Positions 11,679 through 24,725 of a stretch of DNA of 64,000 bases are shown one piece after another. The stretch's first letter is position 1. Every line of letters begins with the position of its first letter. The DNA is from Megaustenia siamemsis. Lineage: Eukaryota; Mollusca; Gastropoda; Stylommatophora; Ariophantidae. The notes under the pieces were generated by a model. That model ran no database searches. It saw nothing but the letters and a program-made list of their open reading frames with translations, and was not told the origin of the DNA. The stretch covers positions 55,842,333-55,906,332 of the forward strand of contig JAVIAB010000159.1 of NCBI GenBank assembly GCA_032433765.1. Reading direction: 5' to 3'. Both the position numbers and the translations under genes were made by a program.

Positions 11679-12250
11679 CGAAAACAAATAATGACAGAGA
11701 TTGAGAGATACTAACTGAGACTATTCAACAAATCATGTTTAATGACAACTAATATCAGCAACAAAGCATTCATCGATTACTAAATATAAAAGCCACACAT
11801 TTCTTGTCTGGCCAAACAGCGCAGTTAACATGAAAGGGAAGTAATCTAGCTCATAGTTTGTTGGTCAAACGATCCTATTTATGCGATACAGTCCCCTGTT
11901 GAAAGTTAGTAAAGTCCAATATTTTCAAACACAATCACATATATTTGACCTTCACATACTCTCTAATGTTAAACTAGCTCTAAACTGTTGAAGAAAAACG
12001 TGATCAGATTTCCCATGGAAAATAAAAATGGATGGGGATGTAGAGCAATTATTATGTCGTGTTTGAACACTTGTAACTGATGTTTTCTGATCTCAAACAC
12101 TTTTCACATATGTCGTCGATTTCGACAAAATGATAAACGTGGTGAGGTTAGAAAGATTTTCTGAAAATCGTTTGTCGATCCATGCATCCAGCCCCGCTGA
12201 TTGACCTCAACTAAAGCGTGTGTCTATGAAAGAATGTGACACAACTAATA
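11679..12250. other. Intergenic, no gene recognised
   Basis: No long frame, repeat or recognisable motif on either strand. The sequence looks unique. Confidence 0.4.
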
Positions 12251-12972
<722 letters not shown>

Positions 12973-13439
12973 AGTCAATATGCATATCCAGTCAATATGC
13001 ATATCCGGCGCAAGATGATGCTGCATAAATGCAACTGTTTTAAGCCTTGCTTCATATGTGTGTTCGTTCTCATTAAAGACTTCTGGTGTCTTCGCTTATC
13101 TTGCTCTAGTCATACATTTCGTTTATCCCATACCATTTCTCATATTATGACATTGGCATGCATTGTTGATGCCATTGAAATGTTTTGTTTTTACCTTGTT
13201 TGGTTGTTCGTGATCTGGGAGATGGTGGGCATGACAGCCTCTTGAATACCAAATACATCTACCTACAGTTGCAGCAATAGCAACACAAAACTAAACGCTG
13301 TGAAGAATATGTGTACAAAACCAGCAGGGCAGGAAAATCAAAATTACTGAGGGTCGGCAACTTTCCGATACATAAAGTTCTCATTTATGGACAATCTCAC
13401 AAACAGCAAAGACGAAAATCGATTCATTTGAAACATTAT
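12973..13439. other. Intergenic, no gene recognised
   Basis: Contains a short direct repeat, 'agtcaatatgcatatcc', at the end of the microsatellite (about 12974-13006) and an 82-residue hydrophobic frame at 12997-13245 with no family features. Nothing else is seen. Confidence 0.35.
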
Positions 13440-13790
13440 GCTATAGAACAATCCTTAAGATACATTAGATATGGAAATAAGCAATGAAGACATTAAAAGA
13501 TTTGAGCATTAAAAAGAGTTGGCTTACAAACAGCACTCTACAAATGAACGTGCATTACTATATTCAAAAGAAACGGTTGACTAGAATGACCAATAATGGA
13601 AGGCATGGTTCCTGGATATACACGCATCAGGGACAGACCAAGAAGTAAAAGGTTTCATGACATCAAAGAAACACTGACAATGACAATAGAAGAAATGGGA
13701 GATGTGGCTTGGGACATATATTCTTTCAGATTAGCTTTGGTGATTGCAATGTTCTGCAAAGGACACGCTACATGATGATGATGATGGTGT
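13440..13790 (+). mobile_element. LINE 3' end with ATG-repeat tail
   Basis: Degenerate coding remnants include a basic 'R..PRS.RFHDIKET' type segment near 13625-13680, as in the C-terminal tails of non-LTR polymerases. It is followed by the terminal tract 'acatgatgatgatgatgg' at about 13770-13787. Frame lost. Confidence 0.5.
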
Positions 13791-13901
13791 TTGTGTCTGT
13801 TATAAAGCATATGTTAAATTGATAAAGTTAGCGTCTATGTGCTCGTTCAAGGAATTGTAAACAAACAATTACATTAAGTATTCTCCTTCATCATTGATAT
13901 T

Positions 13902-14048
13902 GTGGCGGGGCTGATTGTCGGTTACGTTCTAGACATGTCAACATAAGTTTAAAGTGAACAGTGACGTCACTAACTGTGGCGGGGCTGATTGTCTGTAACG
14001 TTCTAGACATGTCAACATAAGTTTAAACTTATGTTGAATTGTCTAGAA
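13902..14048. repeat. 75-bp direct repeat ending in a 48-bp palindrome
   Basis: A segment starting 'gtggcggggctgattgtc' occurs at 13902-13953 and again at 13977-14028. The second copy runs into its own reverse complement: 14001-14048 is a palindrome with 24-base arms (outer 'ttctagaca', inner 'tcaacataagttt') and only a two-base mismatch per arm. This could be the end of a foldback element or a recombination scar. Confidence 0.85.
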
Positions 14049-14169
14049 GTGAATCTTGACGTCCTAATAAAATCGAAGCATAGAAATCGAAGCATAGAAT
14101 CAGTCATAGAAAGCAGTGTTTTTCTAGGTTGAGTCTGAGAATTGCTGAGGAGGGGATCTGAGCACCTAT

Positions 14170-16196
14170 GGACATGTTCGGAGTGCAATGATGATGACCC
14201 GCAAATAACTAAATAACATCTTATCTCTCATGCTTTTTCCCTTCTGGTTAAAAAATTGGTGGCATCTGTTCGTTGATATGACATGATGATCTACTTTTGT
14301 ATCTTGTTTATTTGTCTACTGCCTGATAGTTATCGCATAGCACTTGACCTCCTTGAGATTTATATTCTTTCACTAGTCGTAACTGTCTGCCTCTCTATCG
14401 ACACTTTGAAATTGTATTTACTTTTGGGATATCCATTACTTCAGTCTTCTTAGTAAAGATTATCATACTGCAACGGATATATGTGTTGTTAAGTTTATCT
14501 AAGTGTTTGTGTAGGTCTTCATGTGTCAATGTATTCGTGTCTACCACCGCGCTTGAGGATAATATGTTGAAATATTCTGCACCAAACAAATTCAGATCAT
14601 AAATACTCATTACATAATACATTAGCCGAATAAAGAAAGGATTGGATATTGATAGATCTCGTATTGAGAAATGTTCCAGAAGCCATCACAGAATCTGTTT
14701 TGTATTGATTATTGGATGAAATAGACAAAAGAAAGGCTAAACTACATGCGTTATGATGAGCAGAGTAGACGAACTAGAGTTGTGGCAAAATAGAGGGAAA
14801 GAGAAACTATGGGCGACACAGAGAGAAGATATTGGATAGCTTGGTATGATGGCACGGAAAACTGTCAACAACAGAATTGATAAGATGTACTTTGGATATT
14901 CAATTGTGGAAGAACATGTTCGCCTACCTCAACCCGTATGACACGTGATGATGATGATGTAATAAATTACATTGCAGTCTGCCTGGTTCTAGTAAAAGAG
15001 ATTGCAGCTCACTTCTTTTCTTCCTCATTTGCCTTTCGACGTTGAGGGGATATCTAATTTGTGTTTTTATGGCGGTTCTCTTTGGACTCTGATGCCGTCA
15101 TGTTTCCTAGTGTTTCTAATATATCATCAACTCATCTATATTTTTTATGGTCAACGCTTAGGTCTGGTGTTCTACCAACGTGTACTACAACTCGTTGAAT
15201 TTTCTACCACATCATGTAGCCAAACCATTTTATCTGTTGTTCCTTTATGCATTCTATGGCGGGAATTATTCATAGCTGGTATCTCAGGTCGCATTTCTGA
15301 ACTTATCTCTCAGGTTGTTTGCTATCACTTGTCTAATACTTCTAATTTCGATAATGGGTATCTTTTCCTTATTGTTCTTGCATCAGGTGTCCAGGTTTGT
15401 CATTGCTTGATCAACGTTGGGATGCAAGTTTTATTGTTGAATGGCTGTTTTGCCTCTAGGGTTTGTCCTCTTTAGACAATAGTGGAGATAGCTGTCCATT
15501 TATTTGACAGCTTTGTTGCATCTTGTGTCTATTTCTGCTTGTGAATTGTCACTAGATTTGTTTTAATTTGCTGCCGTCTGTCTTTATGCTATTGTTTCTC
15601 TTTTGCGCTTTGTATAACTTCTGACTTGTTACTAGTAATTTTCGTGTTATTTTGAGTCTATCTGCTGATGAATCTATTTCAGTGTTCTTGTAGCTCTTCT
15701 ATTATTCCATTTATTAGGGCTTGGTCGTCTGCTACCTGTAGCTCGTTGATCTCCTATGTCTCCTGTGGGTGGGCCAGCTGTCATATGTAGTCAGTGCATG
15801 TAATAAACAATGGGGGTTATCATGATCTAACTTCGGTGTAATCTGTTTAGCCTATCACTGTTCTAACTGGACAAATGCCCTTGCTTAGAGACGTTTAATT
15901 AGTTTGGTTACAATTTGGTTTACTCCGTTTGTTGTTAGTATCCCTCTCAGTCGTTCTATGTTTACTTATTTACCTGGCTGTCATTGAAAGAGTATTTACG
16001 TTATTTGACTTTTCTTAACGAGATTATAAGTTATCGGACTGTCATTAAAGACTATTAGGCATTACTTGACGGTTACTAAAGAGGTTAATAGTTACCTGGC
16101 TGTCATTAAAGAGTATTGAGCATTACATGACTGTTATTAAAGAGGTTAATAGTTACCTGGCTGTCATTAAAAAGTAGTGTACGCTATTTGACTATT
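14170..16196. repeat. Segmental duplication, copy B
   Basis: Direct copy of 1-2025 with very few differences. It carries the same antisense LINE pieces (for example a frame at 15002-15475 equal to the one at 832-1305 except for single residues). At its right end it continues without a break into further minisatellite units, unlike copy A. The left limit coincides with the start of the window's copy at 14170, but the true homology may extend in the neighbouring genome. Confidence 0.93.
14985..15810 (-). mobile_element. LINE remnant (antisense), duplicate of 815-1640
   Basis: The same antisense LINE remnant as in duplication copy A, with matching box order. It is dead in both copies, so the duplication copied an already decayed element. 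Confidence 0.55.
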
Positions 16197-16500
16197 ATTA
16201 ACGAAATTATTATTATTTACGTTGGTGTTGTTTAAGAGTATTGTAAGTAACGTGACTGTTATTAAACATATTACTAGATACCTTCGCTCAATAAAGAGTA
16301 TTAAATGTTACTTGACTGATATAAAAAGTGATTCCAAACAAACTGTAATAAATGGGGATTCTACGCTGCTTTATCGTTACCAAAGGGTTCATCTATTTTA
16401 CTTGCTTGTTTTAAAAGGCGATTTAACTTTAACTGGCTGTTACAAAAGAAGAGTGGAAGCTATTCATTTTACAGGTTTATTGGTACAACTTAAACACGTG
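15965..16500. repeat. Minisatellite, about 62-bp unit (full array)
   Basis: Imperfect units with 'ctgtcattaaagagtatt' and 'ttacttgactg' cores. Beyond 16196 they continue with more diverged units up to about 16500. This extension is absent from the copy at 1795-2025. Confidence 0.75.
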
Positions 16501-16509
16501 TTAAGTTAG

Positions 16510-17665
16510 ACAAAAGAGGCCATATTCTGTATGAGAACATTAATCGAAAAGTACACACATATAAACAAACCAATATATGCCTGCTTCATAGACTACACCA
16601 AAGCTTTTGATAGAGTACAACACAAACAACATATAGAACGCCTAAAAGATAGAAATTTAGTTGAAACGGATACAACACTCATATGCAATTTATGCGGGGG
16701 GCAAACAGGAAAATAATAAAACATAACAAAAAAAGTCTGAACCCATTGATTTAAAAAGTGGAGTAAAACAGGGATGCATCATATCACCAAACTTGTTCAA
16801 CATATGCAATGGGCAAAGCTTTAAAAACATCTCAGAGGTGCCAGACCAAAACATTAATAGAAAGATAATCAAAAACCTAAGATATGCTGATGATTCTGTA
16901 TTAATAGCAGGAATTCATAAAGCTTTACAACAATTACTCAATGAAATAAAAACATAGCAAGCAAAACGTATGGATTAGATGTGAATATCAAAAAGATTAA
17001 AACGATGATCCTAAACAAAGAAAATACTCAATACCTACAAGTGGATATCAAAATTGAGGGAATAGACCTGGATACAGTTCAGAGCTACCACTACATTGGG
17101 CATTCTATAACCAGTGATGGAAAATGTAAAACTAAAATAAACACAACAATATGAATCGCAATATGTAATTTTAATATCATGAACAATATACTAATAACAA
17201 TACAAATAACACCATAGCTAAAACTATGAACAGCAAATTGTTATATATTCTGAACATTCCTTTACGGTACAGAAACATGGACATTAGACAAATAAAACAT
17301 AACAGAAAATTGAAGCCTTTAAATTGTGGATTTATAGAGGAATAGGGTGAATTGGGTGGAAAAGAAAACAATTTATGAAGTTTTAAAAATAACTAAATAT
17401 GAAAAGAGTACCACTAAACACAATTCAAACAATACAAACGTGATTTTTGGGCTTATTAAAATACACAGGACCTTACACAAATTAATTTCGGAAGGGAACA
17501 TACAATTAAAAGAGGTAGTGGCAGAGCAAGACTAACATGGACGAGTAACATCAGAAGACGTACAAGTCAGCCCATTACAATCTGCGCCATCAAAGAAAGA
17601 GACAGAGCAGAATGGCGCCCCATGCTAGTCAAGGTTCGATGCGACGACAGCACTCAATGAAGAAG
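16510..17665 (+). mobile_element. LINE reverse transcriptase remnant
   Basis: Ordered non-LTR reverse transcriptase motifs are visible in several frames: ACFIDYTKAFDRVQH (motif with the first catalytic Asp) near 16580, GVKQGCIISPNLFN near 16765, and the catalytic LRYADDSVLIAG near 16877. The 3' coding part and a short 'ctcaatgaagaag' end follow to about 17665. Stops and frameshifts disable it. It is the same family as the split copy at 10195-11380. Confidence 0.8.
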
Positions 17666-17695
17666 TTATAAAATAAAACTGTTGTTTGATTGACT

Positions 17696-17697
<2 letters not shown>

Positions 17698-17730
<33 letters not shown>

Positions 17731-18095
17731 CTCTCTCTCTCTCTGCGATCAGGACTCAATCAGAGTAGGATTCCAGACTCTCACATGAAGTCAGAGTCTG
17801 CCAGATCCACTCTGATTGAACACCCGTTAAAACGTAGCACTGTGTTCTGCGCCAGTGGCCCAGTGCATCCGATTTAAGCCAGCATTTTATTCAGGTTAGC
17901 TTTTCTTAGTCTTTAATTGTCCCCAATCTTCCTGCAAGGCAGCAGATTATTTTTTTTTTTCTGTAGTGGGATTCTGCCCTTAGATGGTCGGCCCTCCCAG
18001 GTTGACGAGCACTATCTGCCCGAGTCACTAGAGGTGACTAACACAGACATGCACACACAAAGATATGAGATGTGACCAACACAGACATGCTGTTA
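17698..18095 (-). mobile_element. Unclassified interspersed repeat with (CT)n end, inverted copy of 6218-6633
   Basis: Reverse complement of the 6.2-kb repeat, starting at a CT run (17700-17743) that corresponds to the GA tail of the other copy. It runs through 'gtgcatccgattt' to 'gaggtgactaacacagacatgc'. An internal piece of about 65 bp present in the other copy is missing here. It also keeps a little of the 'acagacatgc' minisatellite flank, so flank and element were copied together. Confidence 0.65.
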
Positions 18096-18234
18096 TAAAG
18101 AGGATTGTAGGTTGCTTGTCTCCATTTATTCAGATGTAACAAAACTATTGGCTTATTATAAAAGGGCCGTGTGCATTAGATCAATATTTTATAGCATCAA
18201 GTATTATCTGACAATATATAGAGTACCCAAATAA

Positions 18235-18915
18235 CACTAGGAATATGAATAAAATAGCAACAGGGAAATATTGTCACAATTATGATGCAGAAATACAAGC
18301 AATAAAGTTGACAATAGAAAAACTGCTGAACAGTATTCTTAGCCCACAGCCTGAGTGTTTTTGACAGATGCAAGATCAGTACTCCAGGCACTACAATCCA
18401 GAAAATTACCACATCTGCAGACCTTATTGAATGAACTCTGCAAGCACCATAGGGTTGCTCTGCAGTGGATCCCGTCTCACTGTGGAATACCAGGAAATGA
18501 GAAAGCAGATCAGTTGGCAAAGGAAGGTTCAACAGGCACACAACTAGATACACCAGTTACATACCATCATAAGAAACAGATAATCAAATCAATCAGAGGA
18601 CCATACACCCCAAATCAGGATGTCTTTCATAATATGAATAGATGTGAACAAGTTATCATTATACGCCTCAGAACTGGACACAATTGACTCCACAGTCACA
18701 TGTATACAAAATTCAAGATCGGCACATCAACTACTTGTACATGTGGACAGGCGCCCCAGACTGCTGAACACATACTTCAAGACTGCACTGAATATAGTAG
18801 ACTGAGGAAAATCCATTGGCCCATAGATACAACAATACAGACAAAACTATATGGGCCACTGCAAGAATTACAAAAGACAGTAAAATTCATACAGGAAACG
18901 ACATTGCAGATATAG
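18235..18915 (+). mobile_element. Jockey-like LINE fragment: RNase H and Cys-rich C-terminus
   Basis: RNase H catalytic blocks are visible: YDAEIQAIKLTIEKL near 18280 in one frame, then after a frameshift at about 18358 TDARSVLQALQ, ALQWIPSHCGIPGNEKADQLA and a C-terminal Cys/His segment CTCGQAPQTAEHILQDC (about 18737). This arrangement is that of the C-terminal half of retrotransposon polyproteins with RNase H. A TGA at about 18686 separates the RNase H part from the Cys-rich tail. Non-functional 5'-truncated copy. Confidence 0.85.
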
Positions 18916-19442
18916 ACAATACTTCGAGCGAACGAAAGATAGATAGATCTGACAATAGTATTGTGAGATCACACATTACTTGACTATTACAAGATGATTC
19001 ATGAGTAAGGAATATCAAACACTTTTATAGAAATCTGGACATTATATTCCAATACTCCAGAAAACGTATAGGTGAAACTGCGCAAGTTAAATTGATGGCC
19101 AAAAAAAAACCTATCACACAAGATCGGTGTGCGTTTTATAACAGCGAGTAAAAGAGACAAGTAAACAATAAATGAAAACAAATCTTATAGAATAAAAGTC
19201 CGATGCAAACAAGAAATAAATTAGTTTAAAAGATAATTCATCTATTTGAAATGTGATGTTAATGTTATCGCCTATGAAGTTCTTGGACCACATTGTATAT
19301 GTTTGTAAATAACTTTAAACAATCCGTATTGTATTCCAGCGACATTTGATATTAACAGTAACATAATACGGTTAATTGCTGGTTAATTTTGTCGCTTAAG
19401 ACAAACATGAAAGCTACTGAATAAACACCAGTTATTTAAATA
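18916..19442. other. Intergenic, 3' flank of the receptor gene
   Basis: AT-rich, no recognised gene or repeat. On the minus strand this is the downstream flank of the receptor gene ending at 19443. I found no convincing polyadenylation site close to its stop. Confidence 0.35.
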
Positions 19443-22400
19443 CTAGGACCTTGACCTTCCATACCTAAACCTTTCCCACTTGTCCTTAAGGACAGGGATC
19501 ATACAGAGAAATGGGTTTGCTGCAGACTTTATTGGGTGGACAATAACCGTTGTCCAGGCGTAAACATCGTTGTTGATCTCGTGTCTGCCAAGAGATAATA
19601 GTCCCATGAATCCTATAGGAAACCAACACAACAAGTTGGACACAGCTACCAGGGACAGTTGTTTGACAACTATGATATGTTCGTCCATTGTGGGACAAGC
19701 ATTTGACTCTGCTCGACCAATTCTGTTGTCAGATATGGCAAGGGAGGTGACTCGTAAACCGTAGGAGATGATCAAAGATAGGGATAAGTTAAGCACAATA
19801 AACACGCTAAATGAAAAGTCCCAGCCACTGAGACGTTCAGTTGTCAAGGGTAACCCAATACACATCGCGTTAGAAGAATTTATTTCATACTTGAACACAA
19901 TCGGTGTCATTGCTAGAAGAAAGGCGACAATCCATGAAAACAACATGGCGATAATTGTACCAGATTCTGAAAACTTGATTTGCCAAAATGGGAACTTTAT
20001 TTTAAAGAATATGTCCAGAGTTTTCAGAAAGATAAAGAATATTGAAGACTCACTAGACAGAGTAGCCAAAAGTCCAGCAAGTCTACAGGCAATACTTTCT
20101 CTCCAGGTCTTGTCATAGAGAACATAAACGTCACGATAGTAGTAATCTGCAACAACAATAATGAACAAATAGACCCCAGCAATAAAGTCTGATATACCTA
20201 AACTTGTTACAACCAGCTCATAATGGGATAGTAGTGATGACCTATCCCAGATTACAGTGTAGACAATGATCAACATGCTACCCAGAGTGGCAAGTAGTGT
20301 GACCACCCAGAGAAGAACACGCTGAACCTTGAGTCCTATCAGGTCAAAACAAGAAGAAATGGCTTCGACAGGACCGTGACACGTGTAGTATGGGATCTCG
20401 TCTCCCGTAATCTGTGGACAACATAGCTCAAAATTGTCAGTGTACAGATGTTGACTGATAGAGAGACCGTTGAAAAAATCTGTATAGAAATTGTCCACTG
20501 GTAGTCCACGTAAATCTAGCGTTTGTAAGTTCAGGTTAGATGGAAATATATTTTCGTGGAAATTGATTATAAATGTATAACTGATATCTAAAGTTTTCAA
20601 GATTGGAAACTCTTCAAGGAAAGATGCATCGAGATGGGTCAGGCTCGTGTGGGAGAGGTCCAGTGTTTCTAGAGCAGCAAATTTCAGATATTTCACGAAG
20701 ACAAGTTCTTTATTATAGGACAGGTTCAACAGACGGAGACTGTGCATAGATTCAGGAAATAAATTGTTTCTGCCGTCAATTATCTGAATGTGGTTGTAGC
20801 TGAAGTCTACCTCTTGAAGAAAATATAATTTATAGAAAAAATCTTGGTCTAAGAAACCTATTTGACAGTTAGACCATTTAATGACCACGGTCTTCTTGGG
20901 CATTTCAGCGTCGTCAAAATGTGTACCAAACAAGTTCACACCGGACATGTCCAAATATCTGGTTTCTGAATCAAACGAAGGGAACTTGTCCAGGGGAATT
21001 GATTTGTTGTAACTGGTTACAGTAACTGTCCCTGACAAGCAGCGGAAACCTTCGATACATTTCAAAGCGCAATCCATTTCGTCGTCTCTATGTGGACAGT
21101 CAGGATGCCCGTTACAAACTAGGTCAGGATGGAGGCACACTTTACTATCCCAGCATGCAAAATTTCCGGTACAAGGAGCAATTTTATCAATTTGTTCATC
21201 TTCCATTGTATTACAATCTAGTTTCACATCAAGGGCATAATGTTGAGGAATACAGTAGTTGTCTGGACATTTAAAATATCCAACTGGACATTCAAAGTGC
21301 GTACAGTTCTCTAGATGGGACATATCTCTACAGCCAATAACAATGTCGTATCTGTCTCTGACATAGACACATCTTGGGGCCCATATTCTATGACCATGTT
21401 GGTTGTGGCAAGTGTCCGCTGTTTCCAGTTTTCCTATCGTCTCATCCAAGGGTCCCTCCCATCCAGTACAGTCAACGTGCCCATCGTTTAGCTGGGAGAA
21501 GTGAACACATTTATCATCATTACAAATAAAGGCACAAGTCTCGTTTCTCTTCAGATACTTGTGCAGGACCACACTTTCATCGTTAAACTCTTTCCCAGAG
21601 AGTCTATCACAAACAGAACAATCCGCCTGTCCATCATTAACCCACCGCCACGACAAGCAAGAACCGTCACAGCAATAGATCCCGCGACATTCATTGTTGT
21701 ATAAATCCCTTTTCTCAATGACGGTCTTCCAGCACAAACTTTCATCTCGATTGCTGTTACAATCATTGAAGCTGTCACAGACCATAGAATAGGAAATGTA
21801 TCGAGTTTTATCTGCGCCTAGCCCACAGTCAAAGAGGGGAAATAACTTGTAGTCTGTTTGTTCCAGAAATTTGAGAAAATCAACATTTTCAAAGTTGAAT
21901 GATACAGACACAATATTAGATTTGTATTGAAAAAAACCTCCACCTTTGAGAGCTTTGATAAAACTCTCGTAAGTGGCTGGCTTTATTTCTGTCTGAACAA
22001 TGTTCTCCTCAATTCTGCGAGGAAAAGTAACCTCACACAAAATGAATGTAATGGGCTCATACAGAAATACATCCACCCATCCATCAACAAAATCATCTTT
22101 GTATCGAGAATTGTTTGAGATGAGCTTTAGGTTTTCACTCTGGTCAAACTGCCACATGGCATAAAGTTTCCCAAACTTACCAGAAGGTTTACCAGGCAGC
22201 CAGTGAGTAACCACAATTGGTAGTTCTTCTCTGTGTTCAGTCCACTTCCACGCAAATTTTGTGGGAGCAATTCGAGGGTTTTTATAGAGCTCAATAAAAC
22301 ATCGAGCCGGATAAATATCATTTTTTTTTACATTTCTTAAACCATTTAAATATGAGTAGATCTTATTTTGTAAAAATGCCATCTCTTTTCTACTGTCAAT

Positions 22401-23149
22401 TACGACAAAACTATGACCCAAAAGGGACATGCAAACACGTTTCGACTTCAGATAGTCACCATTAAACTTCCACAATCTATAACATGAAATTGAATATGAA
22501 CCGTAATTATCAGTAAACTGCCACCATTGATTTAGACACTGGTTACATATTGGCATATGTAATAAGTGTATGGAAGAAAAGATTGTCTTATAACCTATAA
22601 TAATCGTGTCCCTAAGATGGACAATTTTACTTTCATTCTTTACATCCATCACCACAGTGAATATTTTTATATTCGTTTCTTGTTGCTCTAAAACATGGGC
22701 TACATTCCTCCTGTCTTCATAAGTCAAGTCGTATCCATCAATAAACATTACCGCCATGTGAATCGCGTTTCTTCTAACTCCTCCCATCTCAGAAAACAAA
22801 CGATTAACAAATTGTACTTTGTGCTCAAGAATTTCATTGATACTTTTATAACTATGTATGGTATTCTCTGTTTGATTGTAATCATAAGGTGTCTTTTTAA
22901 GTGGTAAATCGAAATGCCAAGAACTGATGTTAACGAAGAAATTGTCCTCGGAATAATGGTCGCAAACTTCAGCCAATAAAACACGAGGAGATGACATATT
23001 GTGAGGGAAGCTTAACAGATGTTCCATAAATGTAATGCACAAATTGTCAATCTTTGTATATATGTAATAATCATAGAGACATAACACGTCTATCTTCTCT
23101 GTGGCACACCCCTCTAATGGGAAGTTTGGAGACTTTCTTTTACAAATCG
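19443..23149 (-). CDS. GRL101-like multidomain 7TM receptor (main exon)
   Basis: One long open exon. It starts after a splice acceptor at 23150-23151; the frame runs upstream into a (TA)n repeat, which is not a credible start. Numbering from that upstream Met at 23261 (1272 codons), the order is: vWA-like segment (about 60-235, AVMFIDGYDLTYEDRR) without a clear MIDAS; C-type-lectin-like domain (about 250-408, THWLPGKPSG, VDGWVDV, FILCE); five LDL-receptor class A units (about 474-731, best CWDSKVCLHPDLVCNG); leucine-rich repeats (about 775-927, LETLDLSHTSLTHLDASF); CCPQI hinge (about 948); 7TM (about 977-1255). The family is a surface receptor related to glycoprotein-hormone receptors; ligand unknown. 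Oddly, TM3 ends LDIF instead of D/NRF (Arg lost, 20006-20017) and TM7 has NPFLC instead of NPxxY (19503-19517). The extracellular part is intact, so it may bind but not signal. The signal peptide must lie in an upstream exon. Confidence 0.85.
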
Positions 23150-23166
23150 CTGCAACGATAAACGTG
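23150..23166 (-). promoter_or_regulatory. Splice acceptor of receptor main exon
   Basis: On the minus strand the sequence reads 'gtttatcgttgcag' followed by the exon. The first full codons encode ICKRKSPNFPLEGC. The paralogue at 41396 has 'attttatctttacag' before SKKEFPNFPLDGC. Both leave two exon bases before the first complete codon, so position and phase agree. Confidence 0.7.
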
Positions 23167-23186
23167 TCAATTGATAATTTGAACAG

Positions 23187-23190
<4 letters not shown>

Positions 23191-23253
<63 letters not shown>
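23191..23253. repeat. (TA)n microsatellite
   Basis: About 31 AT dinucleotides within the presumed intron just upstream of the receptor's main exon. Read in frame it gives a false Ile-Tyr N-terminus. Confidence 0.95.
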
Positions 23254-23257
<4 letters not shown>

Positions 23258-23499
23258 GCATTTTAATTAATATGTTTATTAACGCTGAAATACATAAAAT
23301 ATGTCGATCATTATCATGTTTATGACAACTAAAAGTATATATTTCTTAACAATTGTATTTAACAAAGACACTCATTAGCTCAATTTGTTCTTCCTCGTGA
23401 ATGTTTGTAAATTAATTCTGTATCATCGATGACCCTTAACAGATTCACGGACTTGACCATCACGATCTTTGTGTAATATGTTCATTGAAGTTGACAGCA

Positions 23500-23811
23500 A
23501 ATGTGTCTGGCTTGTGTGTGCGTGGTTCTTTGAGGTATGTAAGAAGATTTTTATAGTTGTGTATATCCCTCTGTGTGTGAGGGTTTGTGTGTGTGTGTGC
23601 GTGTGTGTGAGAGTGTGTCAATGTATTGCTTCATGAGGTATACAAGAAGCTTGGTACAGGTGTTTATTTCCCTCTGTTTATGAGTGAGTGAGTGCATGTG
23701 TGTGTTGCTTGTTGAGTTATACGAAAATGTTGGTACAATTGTTTATATCCCTGCGTGTATGTGTGTTGGTTGTTAAGGATATGCCACACTTGTACAATTG
23801 TTTATGTCCAT

Positions 23812-23851
<40 letters not shown>

Positions 23852-24040
23852 GTTGTTGAGGTGTACGAAAATGTTGGTACAATTGTTTATATCCCTATAT
23901 GTGGGAGTGAGTGGGTATATGTGTATGTGTGTGTGTTGCTTGTTGAGGTGTACGAAACGATGTGAACAGTTGTTTATATCTTGTTGTGTGTGCTGTTTGT
24001 TGAGGTATGGATAAATTTGGTATAGTTGTTTATTTCACTC
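23500..24040. repeat. GT-rich tandem repeats
   Basis: Loose repeats of a 'ttgttgaggtatacgaaaatg..ggtacaattgtttatatccctgtgtg' unit, interrupted by (GT)n runs such as 23814-23847. Cys/Val-rich frames here are translations of GT repeats. Confidence 0.75.
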
Positions 24041-24725
24041 AGTGTGTGTGTGTGTGCGTGTATTGATTGGTGATATAGAAGAGGCTTGGTATAGCTGTGT
24101 ATATCCTTGTGTGAATGTGTTGCTTGCTGAGGTATAGAAGGAGCTTGGTATAGCTGGGTATATCCTTGTGTGTATATGTTGCTTGTTGAGGTATAGAAGG
24201 AGCTTGGTATAGCTGTGTATATCCTTGTGTGTATGTGTTGCTTGCTGGGGTCTAGAAGAAGCTTGGTATAGCTGTGTATATCCTTGTGTGTATATGTTGC
24301 TTGTTGAGGTATAGAAGGAGCTTGGCATAGCTGTGTATATCCTTGTGTGTATGTGTTGCTTGCTGGGGTCTAGAAGAAGCTTGGTATAGCTGTGTATATC
24401 CCTGTGTGTATGTGTTGCTTGCTGAGGTATAGAAGGAGCTTGTTATAGCTGTGTATATCCATGTGTGTATGTGTTGCTTGCTGAGGTATAGAAGGAGCTT
24501 GTTATAGCTGTGTATATCCTTGTGTGTATGTGTTGCTTGCTGAGGTATAGAAGGAGCTTGTTATAGCTGTGTATATCCTTGTGTGTATATGTTGCTTGCT
24601 GAGGTATAGAAGGAGCTTGTTATAGCTGTGTATATCCTTGTGTGTATGTGTTGCTTGCTGAGGTATAGAAGGAGCTTGGTAATGCTGTGTATATCCCTGT
24701 GTGCATGTGTTGCTTGTTGAGGTAT
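24040..24725. repeat. Minisatellite, about 59-bp unit
   Basis: Roughly 11 well-conserved units: 'gtgtatgtgttgcttgctg', 'aggtatagaaggagcttg', 'tatagctgtgtatatcc'. It is the homogenised core of a longer, more diverged array on both sides (23.5-25.15 kb). Confidence 0.92.

Noticed and set aside
19768..20118. 116-residue plus-strand frame opposite the receptor 7TM region
   Set aside because: Antisense shadow of the receptor gene; the receptor reading is supported by paralogues and motifs.
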